DNA of 64,000 bases from Pseudocitrobacter faecalis (GTDB lineage: Bacteria > Pseudomonadota > Gammaproteobacteria > Enterobacterales > Enterobacteriaceae). Below are positions 29,361-40,517 of this stretch, in pieces; position 1 is the first letter of the stretch; every line of letters starts with the position of its first letter. Location: positions 124,001-188,000 of the forward strand of contig QNRL01000008.1 in the NCBI GenBank assembly GCA_003315335.1, given 5' to 3'. Under the pieces are notes generated by a model that saw nothing but the letters and a program-made list of their open reading frames with translations, had not been told where the DNA came from and searched no databases. The position numbers were made by a program, and so were the translations under genes.

Positions 29361-29552
29361 ATGCCGACCAAGCCCCCCTATCCACGTGAAGCGCGAATCG
29401 AAACGGTAGAAAAAGGTGCAACGGATAAAACCGTCACCTGGTATCAGTTGCGGGCCGATCACCCCGAACCGAATACACTGATCAGTGAACACACGACTAT
29501 GCAGGACGCGCTTGATGCCAAGCAGCGCTATGAAGATCCTTCCAAAAGCTAA
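29361..29552 (+). CDS. yaiA: YaiA small protein
   Basis: A 63-residue protein of unknown function, same length as E. coli YaiA, beginning [11 protein letters not shown] and ending [17 protein letters not shown] precedes the ATG. It is conserved between aroL and aroM and in E. coli is part of the aroL transcript. A terminator-like hairpin follows. Confidence 0.92.
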   Translation: MPTKPPYPREARIETVEKGATDKTVTWYQLRADHPEPNTLISEHTTMQDALDAKQRYEDPSKS

Positions 29553-29562
29553 TTCCTCTCAA

Positions 29563-29599
29563 TAAGGCCCTGGTAATAAAGTGGTTATTTCGGGCCTTA
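29563..29599 (+). terminator. Hairpin after yaiA
   Basis: TAAGGCCC pairs with GGGCCTTA around a 21-base loop that itself contains complementary AATAA/TTATT bases. No strong T run; termination or attenuation before aroM is plausible. Confidence 0.5.
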
Positions 29600-29801
29600 A
29601 TCACACTTTTTACTTATCGCAACTGTTATTAAAAGGTTAAAGTTAAGTTATATCAGGAGCGTGCCGGAATCGTCCGGAACCTTTACATTCCGCCTGATAA
29701 ATGAACTGCTACGCTTCTGAACGGTGTTTTTTCATCCATCCAGGTGGCTAAGTGGTTATAAGAGCCGTGTGCAGGCAGTGGTTGTAAAGAAGGTACATAA
29801 C

Positions 29802-30479
29802 ATGAATACGACGTTGGCGATTCTGACGGTAGGGGTTGTACCCGTCAAAGAAGTATTGCCACTACTCACTGAGCACATCAGGGAAGATCAGATTACCCAT
29901 AAGAGTTTGTTAGGGAATCTGAGTCGTGAGGAGGTTATGAAGGAGTATGGGGCGCAACCGGGAGAGGAGACTATCCTGGCGTTGCTTAACGATAATCAAC
30001 TGGTGGAAGTCTCACGTTCGAAGATTGAGCGTGACCTGCAAGCCATTATTGAGGTACTGGATAATCAGCAGTATGACGTCATTTTACTGATGAATACGTT
30101 TAAGCTGGAGCATCTTGTTGCGCGCAACGCGATGCTCATCGAGCCTCAGCGGATTATTCCACCGTTAGTGGCGTCCATTGTAGAAGGTCATCAGGTTGGC
30201 GTGATTGTTCCCATTAAGGAGATCCTTCGCGCGCAACAGGAGAAGTGGCAGATTCTGCCCTCTGAACCCTACTACGAACTGGCAAACCCGATTCACGGCA
30301 CCGATCTTGAACTGGTGACCGCCGGGGGAAAACTTATCGAGCAGGGCGCAGATGTATTGGTGCTGGACTGTTTAGGCTTCCATCAGCATCACCGTGATTT
30401 GTTACAAAAAGCGCTGGATGTCCCTGTTTTACTGTCAAATGTGCTGGTCGCCAGGCTGGCGGCAGAATTATTGGTTTAA
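29802..30479 (+). CDS. aroM: AroM protein
   Basis: A 225-residue cytosolic protein (same as E. coli AroM) of the AroM/racemase-like family, seen in the repeated [12 protein letters not shown] motif. It is TyrR-regulated in E. coli but has no assigned reaction. The start is ATG 29802 with AAGAAGG upstream; homology begins at LAILTVG, so the longer open frame is not used. About 250 bp separate it from yaiA, more than needed for simple coupling. Confidence 0.92.
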   Translation: MNTTLAILTVGVVPVKEVLPLLTEHIREDQITHKSLLGNLSREEVMKEYGAQPGEETILALLNDNQLVEVSRSKIERDLQAIIEVLDNQQYDVILLMNTFKLEHLVARNAMLIEPQRIIPPLVASIVEGHQVGVIVPIKEILRAQQEKWQILPSEPYYELANPIHGTDLELVTAGGKLIEQGADVLVLDCLGFHQHHRDLLQKALDVPVLLSNVLVARLAAELLV

Positions 30480-30533
30480 CACTCTGATTTCGCGTGACAG
30501 GCTTCTGTTCGCAACCCTATATTGAGTCATTAA

Positions 30534-30842
<309 letters not shown>

Positions 30843-30846
30843 GTGT

Positions 30847-30876
30847 GTCTCCTTCCTGCTGCGGCAGGAAGGAGAC
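30847..30876. terminator. Perfect 13-bp hairpin between ppnP and rdgC
   Basis: GTCTCCTTCCTGC pairs with GCAGGAAGGAGAC around TGCG. It sits between convergent genes and can form on both strands; a T run is lacking. Confidence 0.65.
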
Positions 30877-30884
30877 ATGAAGCC

Positions 30885-31799
30885 TTAACGCTGTGCTTCC
30901 CCGCCTAACCCTTCCACCAGGCTCTTAATTAGAGCAGCCAGTTCCCCGGTCATCAGGATAAAATCAGCGTCAAAACGCGCGGCGTAGTCTTCTCTGTCGA
31001 TATCTTCGTTCTGGTCACGCAGTTCATCGCTGAACTTCAAACGTTTAATTGAACCGTCGTCGCACATCACGAACTGAATACGTTGCTGCCAGTCGAGCGC
31101 CAGCTTAGTCACCAGCTTACCGGCTTCGATATGTACCGCGATCTCATCGCAGACCAGATCCTGTTTCTTCGCGCGGATCACGCCGCCATCTTCGAGGATC
31201 GCTTTCAGCTCTGCTTCGTCGAGGATCTGGAAGCTTTGCGCCGCCGAGCCGGAACGTACCCATTCGGTCAGCGTCAGTTCGATCGGGTTTTCCATCGTCA
31301 GCGGGACAACCGGCAGGGAACCCAGGCTTTTACGCAGCAGGGCAAGGGTGTCTTCCGCTTTTTTCGCGCTGGCGCAGTCGACCATAATCAGACCGTTCAC
31401 GGTGTCGATCCACATCATCGTCTGGCTAAAACGGCTAAAGGCGCGAGGCAGCAGAGAGTGCAGCACTTCGTCTTTTAGCGAATCTTTCTCGGTTTTTTTC
31501 AGCTTACGGCCCTGATCGGCTTCCAGCTTGTGGATCTTCGCTTCCAGCGCCTGTTTCACCACCGGAGATGGAAGGATCTTCTCTTCTTTACGGGCGCAAA
31601 TAATAATCTGGCCGTTGGCCGTGTGGGTCAACGCATCGCTTTGCGACGATCCCATCGGCGGAACCCAACCGGTTTTCGCCATGTCCTGGCTTCCGCACGG
31701 GGTGAAAGTCCATTCAGCGAGCTGTTTTTCCATCTCTTCGGCGCGCAAAGAAATGTCGCGGCTGAGACGATAAACCATTAAATTTTTGAACCACAGCAT
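30885..31799 (-). CDS. rdgC: RdgC recombination-associated protein
   Basis: A 304-residue DNA-binding protein (E. coli 303) that forms a ring dimer on DNA and limits RecA activity. The N-terminus [18 protein letters not shown] and C-terminus GLGGEAQR match E. coli closely. The start is ATG 31799 by homology; the open frame reads 13 codons further. Divergent from mak with about 100 bp between. Confidence 0.96.
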   Translation of the reverse strand: MLWFKNLMVYRLSRDISLRAEEMEKQLAEWTFTPCGSQDMAKTGWVPPMGSSQSDALTHTANGQIIICARKEEKILPSPVVKQALEAKIHKLEADQGRKLKKTEKDSLKDEVLHSLLPRAFSRFSQTMMWIDTVNGLIMVDCASAKKAEDTLALLRKSLGSLPVVPLTMENPIELTLTEWVRSGSAAQSFQILDEAELKAILEDGGVIRAKKQDLVCDEIAVHIEAGKLVTKLALDWQQRIQFVMCDDGSIKRLKFSDELRDQNEDIDREDYAARFDADFILMTGELAALIKSLVEGLGGEAQR

Positions 31800-31897
31800 G
31801 ATATTTCCCACGGCTTTATCGTTAAATTCAGCGGGCATGATAACGAATTGTCTCTATGCTTGCATTGTTAATCGGGGAATTTCAGAAGGAGCGTTCT

Positions 31898-32800
31898 GTG
31901 CGTATTGGGATTGATCTGGGCGGTACAAAAACGGAAGTCATTGCGCTAAGCGACAAGGGAGAGCAGCTGTTCAGGCATCGCTTACCCACGCCGCGTGACT
32001 ATCGGGAAACGATTGAAAACATTGCTCATTTGGTGGAAATGGCGGAAGAGGCGACCGGGCAAATCGGCACGGTGGGGATAGGTATTCCCGGCTCGATTTC
32101 GCCCTACACCGGGGTGGTGAAAAACGCGAACTCCACGTGGCTGAACGGGCAGCCGTTTGATAATGATCTCAGCGAGCGTCTGAGCCGGGAAGTGCGCCTG
32201 GCCAACGATGCTAACTGCCTGGCGGTGTCTGAAGCGATTGACGGCGCGGCGGCGGGGGCACAAACGGTGTTTGCGGTGATTATTGGTACCGGCTGCGGCG
32301 CAGGCGTGGCGATTAACGGGCGCTCGCACATTGGCGGTAACGGCACGGCGGGCGAGTGGGGGCATAATTCGCTACCGTGGATGGACGACGACGAGCTGCG
32401 CTATCGCGCTGAAGTGCCGTGCTATTGCGGAAAGCAGGGCTGTATTGAGACCTTTATTTCCGGTACCGGCTTTGCGACCGATTATCATCGGCTGAGTGGA
32501 AAAGCGCTGAAAGGACGCGAGATCATGCAGCTTGTTGAAGAGGGCGATGCGCTGGCGGAACAGGCGTTTAGTCGTTATGAGCAGCGCCTGGCGAAATCGC
32601 TGGCGAACGTGGTGAATATTCTCGATCCGGATGTGATTGTGCTGGGTGGTGGGATGAGCAACGTTGACCGTTTGTACAAAACGGTGCCGGAATTAGTGAA
32701 ACCATGGGTGTTTGGCGGTGAATGTGAAACGCCGATTCGTAAAGCGGTGCACGGTGATTCCAGCGGCGTGCGCGGCGCGGCGTGGTTGTGGCCGTTGTAG
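31898..32800 (+). CDS. mak: Fructokinase (ROK family)
   Basis: A 300-residue manno(fructo)kinase (E. coli 302). The N-terminal phosphate loop DLGGTKTEV, the catalytic [10 protein letters not shown] region and the ROK zinc motif [10 protein letters not shown] are intact. The start is GTG 31898, with AGAAGGAG six bases upstream, as in E. coli; an in-frame ATG at 31856 lies upstream of this ribosome site. The araJ gene that follows in E. coli is absent; a repeat array fills the space up to sbcC. Confidence 0.95.
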   Translation: MRIGIDLGGTKTEVIALSDKGEQLFRHRLPTPRDYRETIENIAHLVEMAEEATGQIGTVGIGIPGSISPYTGVVKNANSTWLNGQPFDNDLSERLSREVRLANDANCLAVSEAIDGAAAGAQTVFAVIIGTGCGAGVAINGRSHIGGNGTAGEWGHNSLPWMDDDELRYRAEVPCYCGKQGCIETFISGTGFATDYHRLSGKALKGREIMQLVEEGDALAEQAFSRYEQRLAKSLANVVNILDPDVIVLGGGMSNVDRLYKTVPELVKPWVFGGECETPIRKAVHGDSSGVRGAAWLWPL

Positions 32801-32824
32801 GGGGGGAATTGTGCGCGCATTTCC

Positions 32825-33547
32825 CCCTCACCCTAACCCTCTCCCTCGAGCGAGAGGGAACCGATGGTGTCAGAGTTTATGTGGGTGTGGTTTTCTCCCT
32901 CTCCCTGTGGGAGAGGGAACCGATGGTGACAGAGTTTTAAGTGGGTGCGGTTTTCTCCCTCTCCCTGTGGGAGAGGGTCGGGGTGAGGGCATCAGCGCGC
33001 GCATTTCCCCCCTCACCCTAACCCTCTCCCTCGAGGGAGAGGGAACCAATGGTGCCAGAGTTTAAGTGGGTGCGGTTTTCTCCCTCTCCCTGTGGGAGAG
33101 GGCCGGGGTGAGGGCATCGGTGCACACATTTCCCCCCTCACCCTAACCCTCTCCCTCGAGGGAGAGGGGACCGACCGTGCCAGAGTTTAAGTGGGTGCGG
33201 TTTTCTCCCTCTCCCTGTGGGAGAGGGCCGGGGTGAGGGCATCGGTGCACACATTTCCCCCCTCACCCTAACCCTCTCCCTTGAGGGAGAGGGGACCGAC
33301 CGTGCCAGAGTTTAAGTGGGTGCGGTTTTCTCCCTCTCCCTGTGGGAGAGGGCCGGGGTGAGGGCATCGGTGCACACATTTCCCCCTCACCCTAACCCTC
33401 TCCCTCAAGGGAGAGGGAACCGATGGTGCCAGGGTTTAAGTGGGTGCGGTTTTCTCCCTCTCCCTGTGGGAGAGGGAACCGATGGTGCCAGAGTTTAAGT
33501 GGGTGAGGTTTTCTCCCTCTCCCTGTGGGAGAGGGCCGGGGTGAGGG
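32825..33547. repeat. Tandem array of palindromic composite units (array 2)
   Basis: About 720 bp of tandem units between convergent mak and sbcC. Left arms (CCCTCACCCTAACC...) occur near 32825, 33015, 33140, 33265 and 33388; right arms (CTCCCTGTGGGAGAG) near 32905, 32968, 33091, 33214, 33339, 33465 and 33528. The full units repeat at about 124 bp; two places have a right-arm hairpin without a left partner. The core is different from array 1 (GAGTTTAAGTGGGTGCGG instead of TGTTAAGTGCTGCGCCGG), while the arms are the same. Frames across the array are artefacts. Confidence 0.88.
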
Positions 33548-33569
33548 CATCAGCGCGCACATATCCCCC

Positions 33570-36500
33570 TCACTCCACCGCAAACACCTTATCCAGCCTG
33601 CTATACCCCAGCCCGTTAATTTTCTTCACTTTTATCTGAACCGGAATGCGCTCTTTCATCGCCTCTACGTGGCTAATCACGCCAATGATTTTGCCGCTGG
33701 CGTTGAGCGCGTCCAGCGCGTCCAGCGCCGTGTCGAGGGTTTCGCTGTCCAGCGTGCCAAAGCCTTCGTCAAGGAACAGCGAATCGATGCGCGTTTTGTG
33801 GCTCACCAGGTCAGAAAGCGCCAGCGCCAGCGCCAGGCTGACGAGGAAACTTTCGCCGCCGGAGAGGGTTCGCGTGTCGCGCACCGCGTCTGCCTGCCAG
33901 GTGTCGACCACTTCCAGTTCCAGCGCTTCACTGGCTTTACGTTGCAACAGATAGCGCCCGTGCAGGCGGCTAAGCTGGTCATTCGCCAGCCACACCAGAT
34001 TATCCAGCGTCAGCCCCTGGGCGAATTTACGGAATTTATCGCCCTCTCTGGAGCCAATCAGCGCGTTCAGGTGCGCCCAGTCTTCTACCTGCGCGCTGGC
34101 TTTTTCAATCTCCAGCAGCAGGTTTTGTTGCTGGCGGCGGTTCTCTTCATCCTGTTTCACTTGCTGGCGAAGCTCGCCCTGACGAGCGCTGTTCTCGCGC
34201 AATTGTTGGGACAGGTGCGATAGATGAGTTTGTACCTGCTCAAGCGCGGTATCATCGTTGAGCGTCGTTGGGCGTTGAGCCAGATGACGTTGCAGGGCAT
34301 TTTGCGCCTGCGTATCCAGCGTGCGGCACTGCTGAAGCTTGCTCTCAAGCGACACTTTCAGTTGCTCCAGACGCTCACGCTCAGGCAGTTCCAGCAACGC
34401 CGCCTGAAACGCTGCGCGATCGCTGAACGGTGATTCCGCCAGTGCCTGATCAAATTCGCGCTCGGCCTGTTGCAGGCGCGCTTTTTCCAGTGCTTCCTGC
34501 TGCGACAAGGTTTGCCACTGGCTGGCGAGCGAGATGCAATCGTTGTGGATCTGCTGCCATCCCTCCAGCGACACGGGTGTTGTCTCTTCGATTTCACACA
34601 CAGGCAGCGTATCCAGCAACGGCTGAAGCTGAGCGAGTTTTTGCTGCGTTTCACCGTGCTGCGTCTGCTGGCTTTGCCAGAGCCGGCTTTCCTCTTCGCG
34701 CGCCGTCAGCCAGACGTTCTCTTCGCCGGAAAGTGGTGCTGTGAGCGAAAGCGTCGTCAGTTGAGCCTGCAACGCTTCGCGGCGCTGGCTGAGTTCGTTC
34801 TGCGCCAGCGTAATCTGCTGCTGAAGGTCGGTTATCTGCTGCTGTAAATTCAGCCGTTGACTGTGCTGATAAAGCTGCTGTTCGTACTCTTCCTGTGTGC
34901 CAAGCCACTCGCTAATCGCTTCCTCAGCGCGAAGCGTCACGCCTAACGCGGCCGTTACGTCCTGCCATTGTGATGTAAGTGCTTGCTCCTGCTGAGAAAG
35001 AGACTCCAGCTCGCTTTCTTCAACCTGCTGTTGTTTTTGCAGGGCATCCTGCTGGCCGCGCAGGGTTGCACCTTCTTCCGCCAGACGTTTGACGTCGCGC
35101 TCCAGTTCATCGCGACGCGCCTGATTGACACCGGGCGTCAGCGCCTGGTATTGCGCAATCGCCGGATGTTCGGTGGCACCGCACAATGGGCAGGCGCAAC
35201 CGGGTTGCAGCCTGGCGCGTTCGGCTTCCAGGCGCACAATCGTCGCTTCCATCTCGCATAATGCACGCACATCGCTCAGTTGCTGGTTTTGCACTTTATA
35301 GCGCTGGCGGCGATCGGTCAGCTCTGCGGTCAGTTTTTCCAGTTGCTGGCGGCGATTATCCTGCGCTTCAACCAACTGTTGACGCCGTTTTTGCAGCGGA
35401 AGAAAACGTGCATGCAACGTAGTGAGCTGCTGGCGCAGCGGGCGGGCAGCGCTGTGCGCGTTAATGGCGTCGCTGGCTTCGGCAAGATTTAGCGTCAGCG
35501 TGGAGGCCGGTAACTGGGCAAGCTGTTTTTCCAGGGTACTCAGGCGCTGCTGGTTGTTCTGCAACTGTGCGCTTTCTCGCGCCTGTAAAACAAATGCCGC
35601 GCGCCAGCCGGTGAGTTCGCTGCCCCAGTGTGCAAAACGCTTGTTCTCCTCAAGCCATTGGTTTAGCTGAGTTTGCGTCTGCTGCAACCCGCGCATCTGT
35701 TCGATAGCCGTGGCGCGGATGCGGTTACGGCGGGTGGTTGCTTCATGTAAGCGAGCATTTACTTGCAGCGTCTGCTGCTGGGTTCTGGCGAGGGTTGCGG
35801 CTTGTTCCTGAAGATGCGTCCAGCGTGGGCGCAGAAGTTCCGCCGGTTGGGCACGGCTGAGCGTTTCCAGATGGGGTTGCGCTGTCGCCAGAGCCTGTTC
35901 TGCGGCGGCAAGCGCTTCTCGGGCGGTATGCGTTTCGCGCGTCAGTTCATTCTGACGCAGCAACCACTGTTGCTGATGTTGTGCGATCGTCTGCTGCTCC
36001 AGTGCGGCTTTCTCTTCGAGAGTAAGCGCCTGCAAACTTCCCTGCAGTGACTGTTGCTGCTCTTCACTCAGCAGCACCATCCCGGAGGATTGCGCCTGGA
36101 GTTTCTCCAGCTCGGTGCGTGCCTGTTTATGTTTTTCAAAAACTTGCGCAGAAATTCGCCCATAAATTTCCGTGCCGGTGAGTTCTTCCAGCAGCTCGGC
36201 GCGTTCTTTGGGACGCGCATTAAGGAACGCGGCGAACTGCCCCTGTGACAGCAACATCGACCGGGTAAAGCGACCGTAATCCAGCCCGCTCAGCGACGCG
36301 ATAAGTTCGAGCTTATCTTTGACTTTATCGGCCAGAATTTTGCCGTCATCGCGGCGCGCCAGTTCAACGCGCGGTGCCTGCAGGTTGCCATCCGGCTGAT
36401 TGCGCGCGCGGTTCTGGCTCCAGAACGCGCGATAGGCCACGCCCTGCACTTCAAACTCGACTTCCGCCAGACATTCAGCGGTGTCGCGGGTCATCAGATC

Positions 36501-36707
36501 GTTTTGTGATTGCGACACCGTGTTGAGGCGCGGCGTTTCGTGATACAGCGCGAGGCAAATGGCGTCCAGCAGAGTGGTTTTTCCCGCGCCTGTGGGGCCG
36601 GTGATGGCGAACAGACCGTTGCTGGCAAACGGTTCGGCGGTGAAATCGATTTTCCACTCGCCCTTCAGTGAGTTGAGATTCTTCAGGCGCAGGCTGAGGA
36701 TTTTCAT
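33570..36707 (-). CDS. sbcC: SbcC exonuclease subunit (ATPase)
   Basis: A 1045-residue SMC-like ATPase (E. coli 1048), the large subunit of the SbcCD nuclease that cleaves DNA hairpins and long palindromes. The Walker [10 protein letters not shown] lies at about residue 35, a long coiled coil follows, the zinc hook CPLC is near residue 503, then a second coiled coil, the signature [17 protein letters not shown] and Walker [12 protein letters not shown]. Its ATG overlaps the sbcD stop (ATGA). Its 3' end abuts array 2, a palindrome-rich region. Confidence 0.97.
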   Translation of the reverse strand: MKILSLRLKNLNSLKGEWKIDFTAEPFASNGLFAITGPTGAGKTTLLDAICLALYHETPRLNTVSQSQNDLMTRDTAECLAEVEFEVQGVAYRAFWSQNRARNQPDGNLQAPRVELARRDDGKILADKVKDKLELIASLSGLDYGRFTRSMLLSQGQFAAFLNARPKERAELLEELTGTEIYGRISAQVFEKHKQARTELEKLQAQSSGMVLLSEEQQQSLQGSLQALTLEEKAALEQQTIAQHQQQWLLRQNELTRETHTAREALAAAEQALATAQPHLETLSRAQPAELLRPRWTHLQEQAATLARTQQQTLQVNARLHEATTRRNRIRATAIEQMRGLQQTQTQLNQWLEENKRFAHWGSELTGWRAAFVLQARESAQLQNNQQRLSTLEKQLAQLPASTLTLNLAEASDAINAHSAARPLRQQLTTLHARFLPLQKRRQQLVEAQDNRRQQLEKLTAELTDRRQRYKVQNQQLSDVRALCEMEATIVRLEAERARLQPGCACPLCGATEHPAIAQYQALTPGVNQARRDELERDVKRLAEEGATLRGQQDALQKQQQVEESELESLSQQEQALTSQWQDVTAALGVTLRAEEAISEWLGTQEEYEQQLYQHSQRLNLQQQITDLQQQITLAQNELSQRREALQAQLTTLSLTAPLSGEENVWLTAREEESRLWQSQQTQHGETQQKLAQLQPLLDTLPVCEIEETTPVSLEGWQQIHNDCISLASQWQTLSQQEALEKARLQQAEREFDQALAESPFSDRAAFQAALLELPERERLEQLKVSLESKLQQCRTLDTQAQNALQRHLAQRPTTLNDDTALEQVQTHLSHLSQQLRENSARQGELRQQVKQDEENRRQQQNLLLEIEKASAQVEDWAHLNALIGSREGDKFRKFAQGLTLDNLVWLANDQLSRLHGRYLLQRKASEALELEVVDTWQADAVRDTRTLSGGESFLVSLALALALSDLVSHKTRIDSLFLDEGFGTLDSETLDTALDALDALNASGKIIGVISHVEAMKERIPVQIKVKKINGLGYSRLDKVFAVE

Positions 36708-37906
36708 GGCTGCGGCTCCTCATCAAGCGAGTGAACGGTGAGATCAAACAGCGCTTTCAGGCGCGCCTGCCGGGATTCTTCTAGCGTTTCCAGCGCCAGA
36801 CGACGCTGGAAAACCTCTTCAACTTCCAGTTCGCTTAGGGTTTCACGCAGGCTGTTGTCCAGAATGCGCTGACGCTGTTCGCGACTGCGGCGAACCAGCA
36901 ACACATCAACGGGCAAATCATCGGTAATGACCTGGATTTTACGCTGAATATCATGCAGATACTCATCGCTGGTGATTTCAATATCCAGCCAGACCGGGGG
37001 CTCTGATGGGGCATCGCGATACTGTGCCAACTGGCTGCTGATGCTCTCAAAGTCGCCCTTAATGACCGCCAGCGGTTGCGTAGCGGGCACGTCGAGTGGC
37101 GTCACGTCCTGAAGTTTACCCTCGACAAAGGTCACCTGATTGACGCTTTTGCTTTTCCCCGTTTCATCAAAGCTGAGCGGGATAGGCGAGCCGCAGTAGC
37201 GAATATGTTCGCTGCCGCCGATTTTCTGCGCGCGGTGAATATGGCCCAGCGCGATGTAATCGGCAGGCGGGAAGTTTTGCGCCGGAAACGCATCCAGTGT
37301 GCCAATATAAATATCACGCACGGCATCGCTTTTGCTGGCACCCACGGTGGTCAGGTGACCGCTGGCGATTATCGGCAGCGGGCGATCGCCACGCAGTGCG
37401 CAGGCCTGCTGATATTGTTTCTGATAGTAGTCAGTAATGGTTTCCAGTAAATGCTGCTGTTTTTCCGCACCGGAAAGCCCGGCCTGGCTGACGACGATAT
37501 CGCGCGGACGCAAAAATGGCACCGGACAGAAAACAGCGCCAGGCGTGCCGTCGCGGCGGTTGAGAATAAAAGGTTCATGCCCGGCGCTGGCGATCACCGT
37601 GGTATTGAGAAACGACAAAATATCGCGGGATTCATTCAGCGTGGCGACGGAATCATGATTTCCGGCAAGCACCACCAGATGACAGCCGGTTTGTTGCAGA
37701 TTCACCACAAAGCGGTTGTAGAGTTCGCGCGCATAGCTTGGCGGCGAGCCGGTATCAAAGATATCGCCCGCCACAATAATGGCGTCTACCTGTTCGCGTT
37801 GCGCGGTCTCCAGCAGCCAGTTCAGAAACGCATCGTGTTCTGCGGCACGGCTTTTACTGTAAAAATTCTGGCCTAAGTGCCAGTCTGAAGTGTGAAGAAT
37901 TCGCAT
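36704..37906 (-). CDS. sbcD: SbcD exonuclease subunit (nuclease)
   Basis: A 400-residue Mre11-type phosphoesterase (same as E. coli SbcD). The metal motifs TSDWHLG, GDIFDTG, GNHD and ALGHIH are all present. With SbcC it degrades DNA ends and hairpins, mainly at long palindromes during replication. The start is ATG 37906 by homology and length. It lies upstream of and overlaps sbcC by four bases, and is divergent from phoB. Confidence 0.97.
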   Translation of the reverse strand: MRILHTSDWHLGQNFYSKSRAAEHDAFLNWLLETAQREQVDAIIVAGDIFDTGSPPSYARELYNRFVVNLQQTGCHLVVLAGNHDSVATLNESRDILSFLNTTVIASAGHEPFILNRRDGTPGAVFCPVPFLRPRDIVVSQAGLSGAEKQQHLLETITDYYQKQYQQACALRGDRPLPIIASGHLTTVGASKSDAVRDIYIGTLDAFPAQNFPPADYIALGHIHRAQKIGGSEHIRYCGSPIPLSFDETGKSKSVNQVTFVEGKLQDVTPLDVPATQPLAVIKGDFESISSQLAQYRDAPSEPPVWLDIEITSDEYLHDIQRKIQVITDDLPVDVLLVRRSREQRQRILDNSLRETLSELEVEEVFQRRLALETLEESRQARLKALFDLTVHSLDEEPQP

Positions 37907-38023
37907 CGTCGTCCCTGTGGGGAAAAAAGCATAGCCGGGATTATACATTCCCCGACCGCAGGATCGACGGGTGTATTCCGCGAGTGTCATATTTCGTAAA
38001 GCGCCATCATTTTACGGTCATGT

Positions 38024-38052
38024 TTTTCATAAAACTGTCATAAATCTGACGC
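38024..38052 (+). promoter_or_regulatory. Pho boxes of phoBR
   Basis: Three 7-mers (TTTTCAT, CTGTCAT, CTGACGC) start at 38024, 38035 and 38046, exactly 11 bp apart, and are joined by AAAA and AAAT. A CATAAT -10 follows. This matches the autoregulatory promoter of E. coli phoB. Confidence 0.88.
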
Positions 38053-38099
38053 ATAATGACGCCGAATGTATACTGATGGCTAAAAAAACAGGGCATAAA

Positions 38100-38789
38100 A
38101 TGGCGAGACGCATTCTGGTCGTTGAAGATGAAGCACCCATCCGCGAAATGGTCTGTTTCGTGCTGGAGCAAAACGGTTTCCAGCCGATTGAGGCGGAAGA
38201 TTATGACAGTGCGGTGAATCAGCTCAATGAACCCTGGCCCGATCTGATTTTGCTCGACTGGATGCTACCGGGCGGCTCAGGGCTACAGTTTATCAAACAT
38301 CTCAAGCGTGAAGCGCTGACCCGCGATATCCCTGTCATGATGCTGACGGCGCGCGGTGAAGAAGAGGATCGCGTACGCGGTCTGGAAACCGGCGCGGATG
38401 ACTACATTACCAAACCCTTTTCCCCGAAAGAGCTGGTGGCGCGGATCAAAGCGGTGATGCGGCGTATCTCTCCGATGGCGGTGGAGGAGGTGATTGAGAT
38501 GCAGGGCCTAAGCCTTGATCCTACCTCGCATCGCGTTATGACCGGCGAAAATCCGCTCGATATGGGGCCAACCGAATTCAAACTGCTGCACTTCTTTATG
38601 ACGCACCCTGAACGCGTCTACAGCCGTGAGCAATTGTTGAACCATGTCTGGGGCACCAACGTCTATGTGGAAGATCGCACGGTGGATGTGCATATTCGCC
38701 GCCTGCGCAAAGCGCTGGAACAGAGCGGCCACGATCGTATGGTGCAAACCGTTCGCGGCACGGGCTACCGTTTTTCGGCTCGTTTCTGA
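38100..38789 (+). CDS. phoB: PhoB phosphate-response regulator
   Basis: A 229-residue OmpR-type response regulator (same as E. coli). The receiver domain covers residues 1-125, with acidic pocket VVEDE, phosphorylation site D53 in LLDWMLPG and Lys in ITKPFSP; the winged helix runs from about 130 to the end, with recognition region [14 protein letters not shown]. The start is ATG 38100 by homology; the long upstream extension overlaps the promoter. It activates phoA and itself, and is transcribed with phoR. Confidence 0.97.
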   Translation: MARRILVVEDEAPIREMVCFVLEQNGFQPIEAEDYDSAVNQLNEPWPDLILLDWMLPGGSGLQFIKHLKREALTRDIPVMMLTARGEEEDRVRGLETGADDYITKPFSPKELVARIKAVMRRISPMAVEEVIEMQGLSLDPTSHRVMTGENPLDMGPTEFKLLHFFMTHPERVYSREQLLNHVWGTNVYVEDRTVDVHIRRLRKALEQSGHDRMVQTVRGTGYRFSARF

Positions 38790-38810
38790 ATGTTGACAGG
38801 AGTGTGACGC

Positions 38811-40097
38811 GTGCTGGAACGGCTGTCATGGAAAAGACTCGCCTTTGAGCTTTTCTTGTGTTGTCTCCCGGCCCTGATAATAGGGCTTATTATTGGCCAT
38901 CTTCCCTGGTTTCTGCTGGCGGCAGTGACCGGGCTGTTGATTTGGCATTTCTGGAATCTTCTGCGGCTTTCCTGGTGGTTATGGGTCGATCGCAGCATGA
39001 CGCCGCCGCCGGGGCGCGGTAGCTGGGAACCGCTGCTCTACGGTCTGAATCAGATGCAGCTGCGTAATAAAAAACGCCGCCGTGAACTGGGTAATCTGAT
39101 TAAACGCTTTCGTAGCGGAGCAGAATCACTGCCCGATGCGGTGGTGTTGACCACAGAAGAGGGCGCAATCTTCTGGTGTAACGGCCTGGCGCAACAACTG
39201 CTTGGTCTGCGCTGGCCGGACGACAGCGGGCAAAATATTCTTAACCTGTTGCGTTATCCGGAATTTACGCAGCATCTTAAGCAACGCGAGTTTCTTAAAC
39301 CGCTGCATCTGGTGCTCAATAATGGGCGTCATCTGGAAATCCGTATCATGCCTTATACCGACCGGCAGCTGCTGATGGTGGCGCGCGACGTCACCCAAAT
39401 GCACCAGCTGGAAGGCGCACGGCGCAACTTCTTTGCCAACGTCAGTCATGAACTGCGTACGCCATTGACGGTTCTGCAGGGCTATCTTGAGATGCTTCAG
39501 GAGCAGGTACTGGAAGGCGCGACGCGTGAAAAAGCCCTGCATACGATGCGTGAACAGACGCAGCGTATGGAAGGGCTGGTGAAGCAATTACTGACGCTAT
39601 CGAAAATTGAAGCCGCGCCGACCCTCACCCTCAATGAAAAAGTGGATGTACCGATGATGCTGCGGGTGGTTGAGCGGGAAGCGCAAACGCTAAGCCAGGG
39701 CCAGCATGAACTCCATTTTGAAATTGATGAGGCATTGAAGGTGCTGGGCAATGAAGATCAACTGCGCAGTGCGGTGTCAAACCTGGTTTATAACGCGGTG
39801 AACCATACGCCCGCCGGCACGAAAATCACCGTGCGCTGGCAGCATGCGCCGCACGGTGCGCTGTTTAGCGTCGAGGACAACGGGCCTGGCATTGCGGCGG
39901 AACATCTTCCCCGTTTAACCGAGCGTTTTTACCGGGTGGATAAAGCGCGCTCCCGACAAACTGGCGGCAGCGGCTTAGGCCTGGCGATTGTGAAACATGC
40001 GTTAAATCATCATGATAGCCGCCTGGATGTTGAAAGCCAGCCAGGAAAAGGAACACGCTTTAGTTTCCTGCTGCCGGAACGTTTAATTGCCACATAA
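38811..40097 (+). CDS. phoR: PhoR phosphate sensor kinase
   Basis: A 428-residue membrane histidine kinase (E. coli 431). Two membrane segments lie in the first 55 residues, then a PAS-like domain, the H box with H213 in NVSHELRTP, and N, F and G boxes ending in [11 protein letters not shown]. The start is GTG 38811, as in E. coli. It acts with the Pst system to phosphorylate or dephosphorylate PhoB. A strong terminator follows. Confidence 0.97.
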   Translation: MLERLSWKRLAFELFLCCLPALIIGLIIGHLPWFLLAAVTGLLIWHFWNLLRLSWWLWVDRSMTPPPGRGSWEPLLYGLNQMQLRNKKRRRELGNLIKRFRSGAESLPDAVVLTTEEGAIFWCNGLAQQLLGLRWPDDSGQNILNLLRYPEFTQHLKQREFLKPLHLVLNNGRHLEIRIMPYTDRQLLMVARDVTQMHQLEGARRNFFANVSHELRTPLTVLQGYLEMLQEQVLEGATREKALHTMREQTQRMEGLVKQLLTLSKIEAAPTLTLNEKVDVPMMLRVVEREAQTLSQGQHELHFEIDEALKVLGNEDQLRSAVSNLVYNAVNHTPAGTKITVRWQHAPHGALFSVEDNGPGIAAEHLPRLTERFYRVDKARSRQTGGSGLGLAIVKHALNHHDSRLDVESQPGKGTRFSFLLPERLIAT

Positions 40098-40517
40098 AGC
40101 GCCAGATTAAGCACTTGTCACGATGAGTTTCCACAGACCAGCTTCGGCTGGTCTGTTTGCTTTGCAGTCAATTTCTCATCGGATATTTTATGAACAACTG
40201 GCGCTTTTTTGTTCGCATGATCAGCCATGTGTTTTTCCTATATCTGGTTAATCGTTCCAGGTTTGTATTTAGTATTAGTATAATCGTCTGGTTTTGCGAT
40301 CCCATATTGCTTTAAAACGTTATAAGCGTTTAAATTGCGCCTAATGCAGTAGGAATCAGACTGTATTTACGTAGCAAATCAAAAAACTATTCTTCCTCAC
40401 GCTACGAAGGGAGCATATCCCGCTGAGTTTGTTGCTTGTTTCCTCTGAAAGATTCCGTTGGAGCGAGCGCAAAGTTTTTTATTTGTACAACACCACATCC
40501 ACAGGCAGTAGTTACAT
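40098..40517. other. Intergenic region between phoR and brnQ
   Basis: About 420 bp with no gene-like frame. It contains the phoR terminator at 40134-40165, then AT-rich DNA that must carry the brnQ promoter. I see no recognised operator; an Lrp or leucine signal is not obvious. Confidence 0.5.
40134..40165 (+). terminator. Intrinsic terminator of phoBR
   Basis: CAGACCAGC pairs perfectly with GCTGGTCTG around a TTCG tetraloop, followed by TTTGCTTT. Confidence 0.85.
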
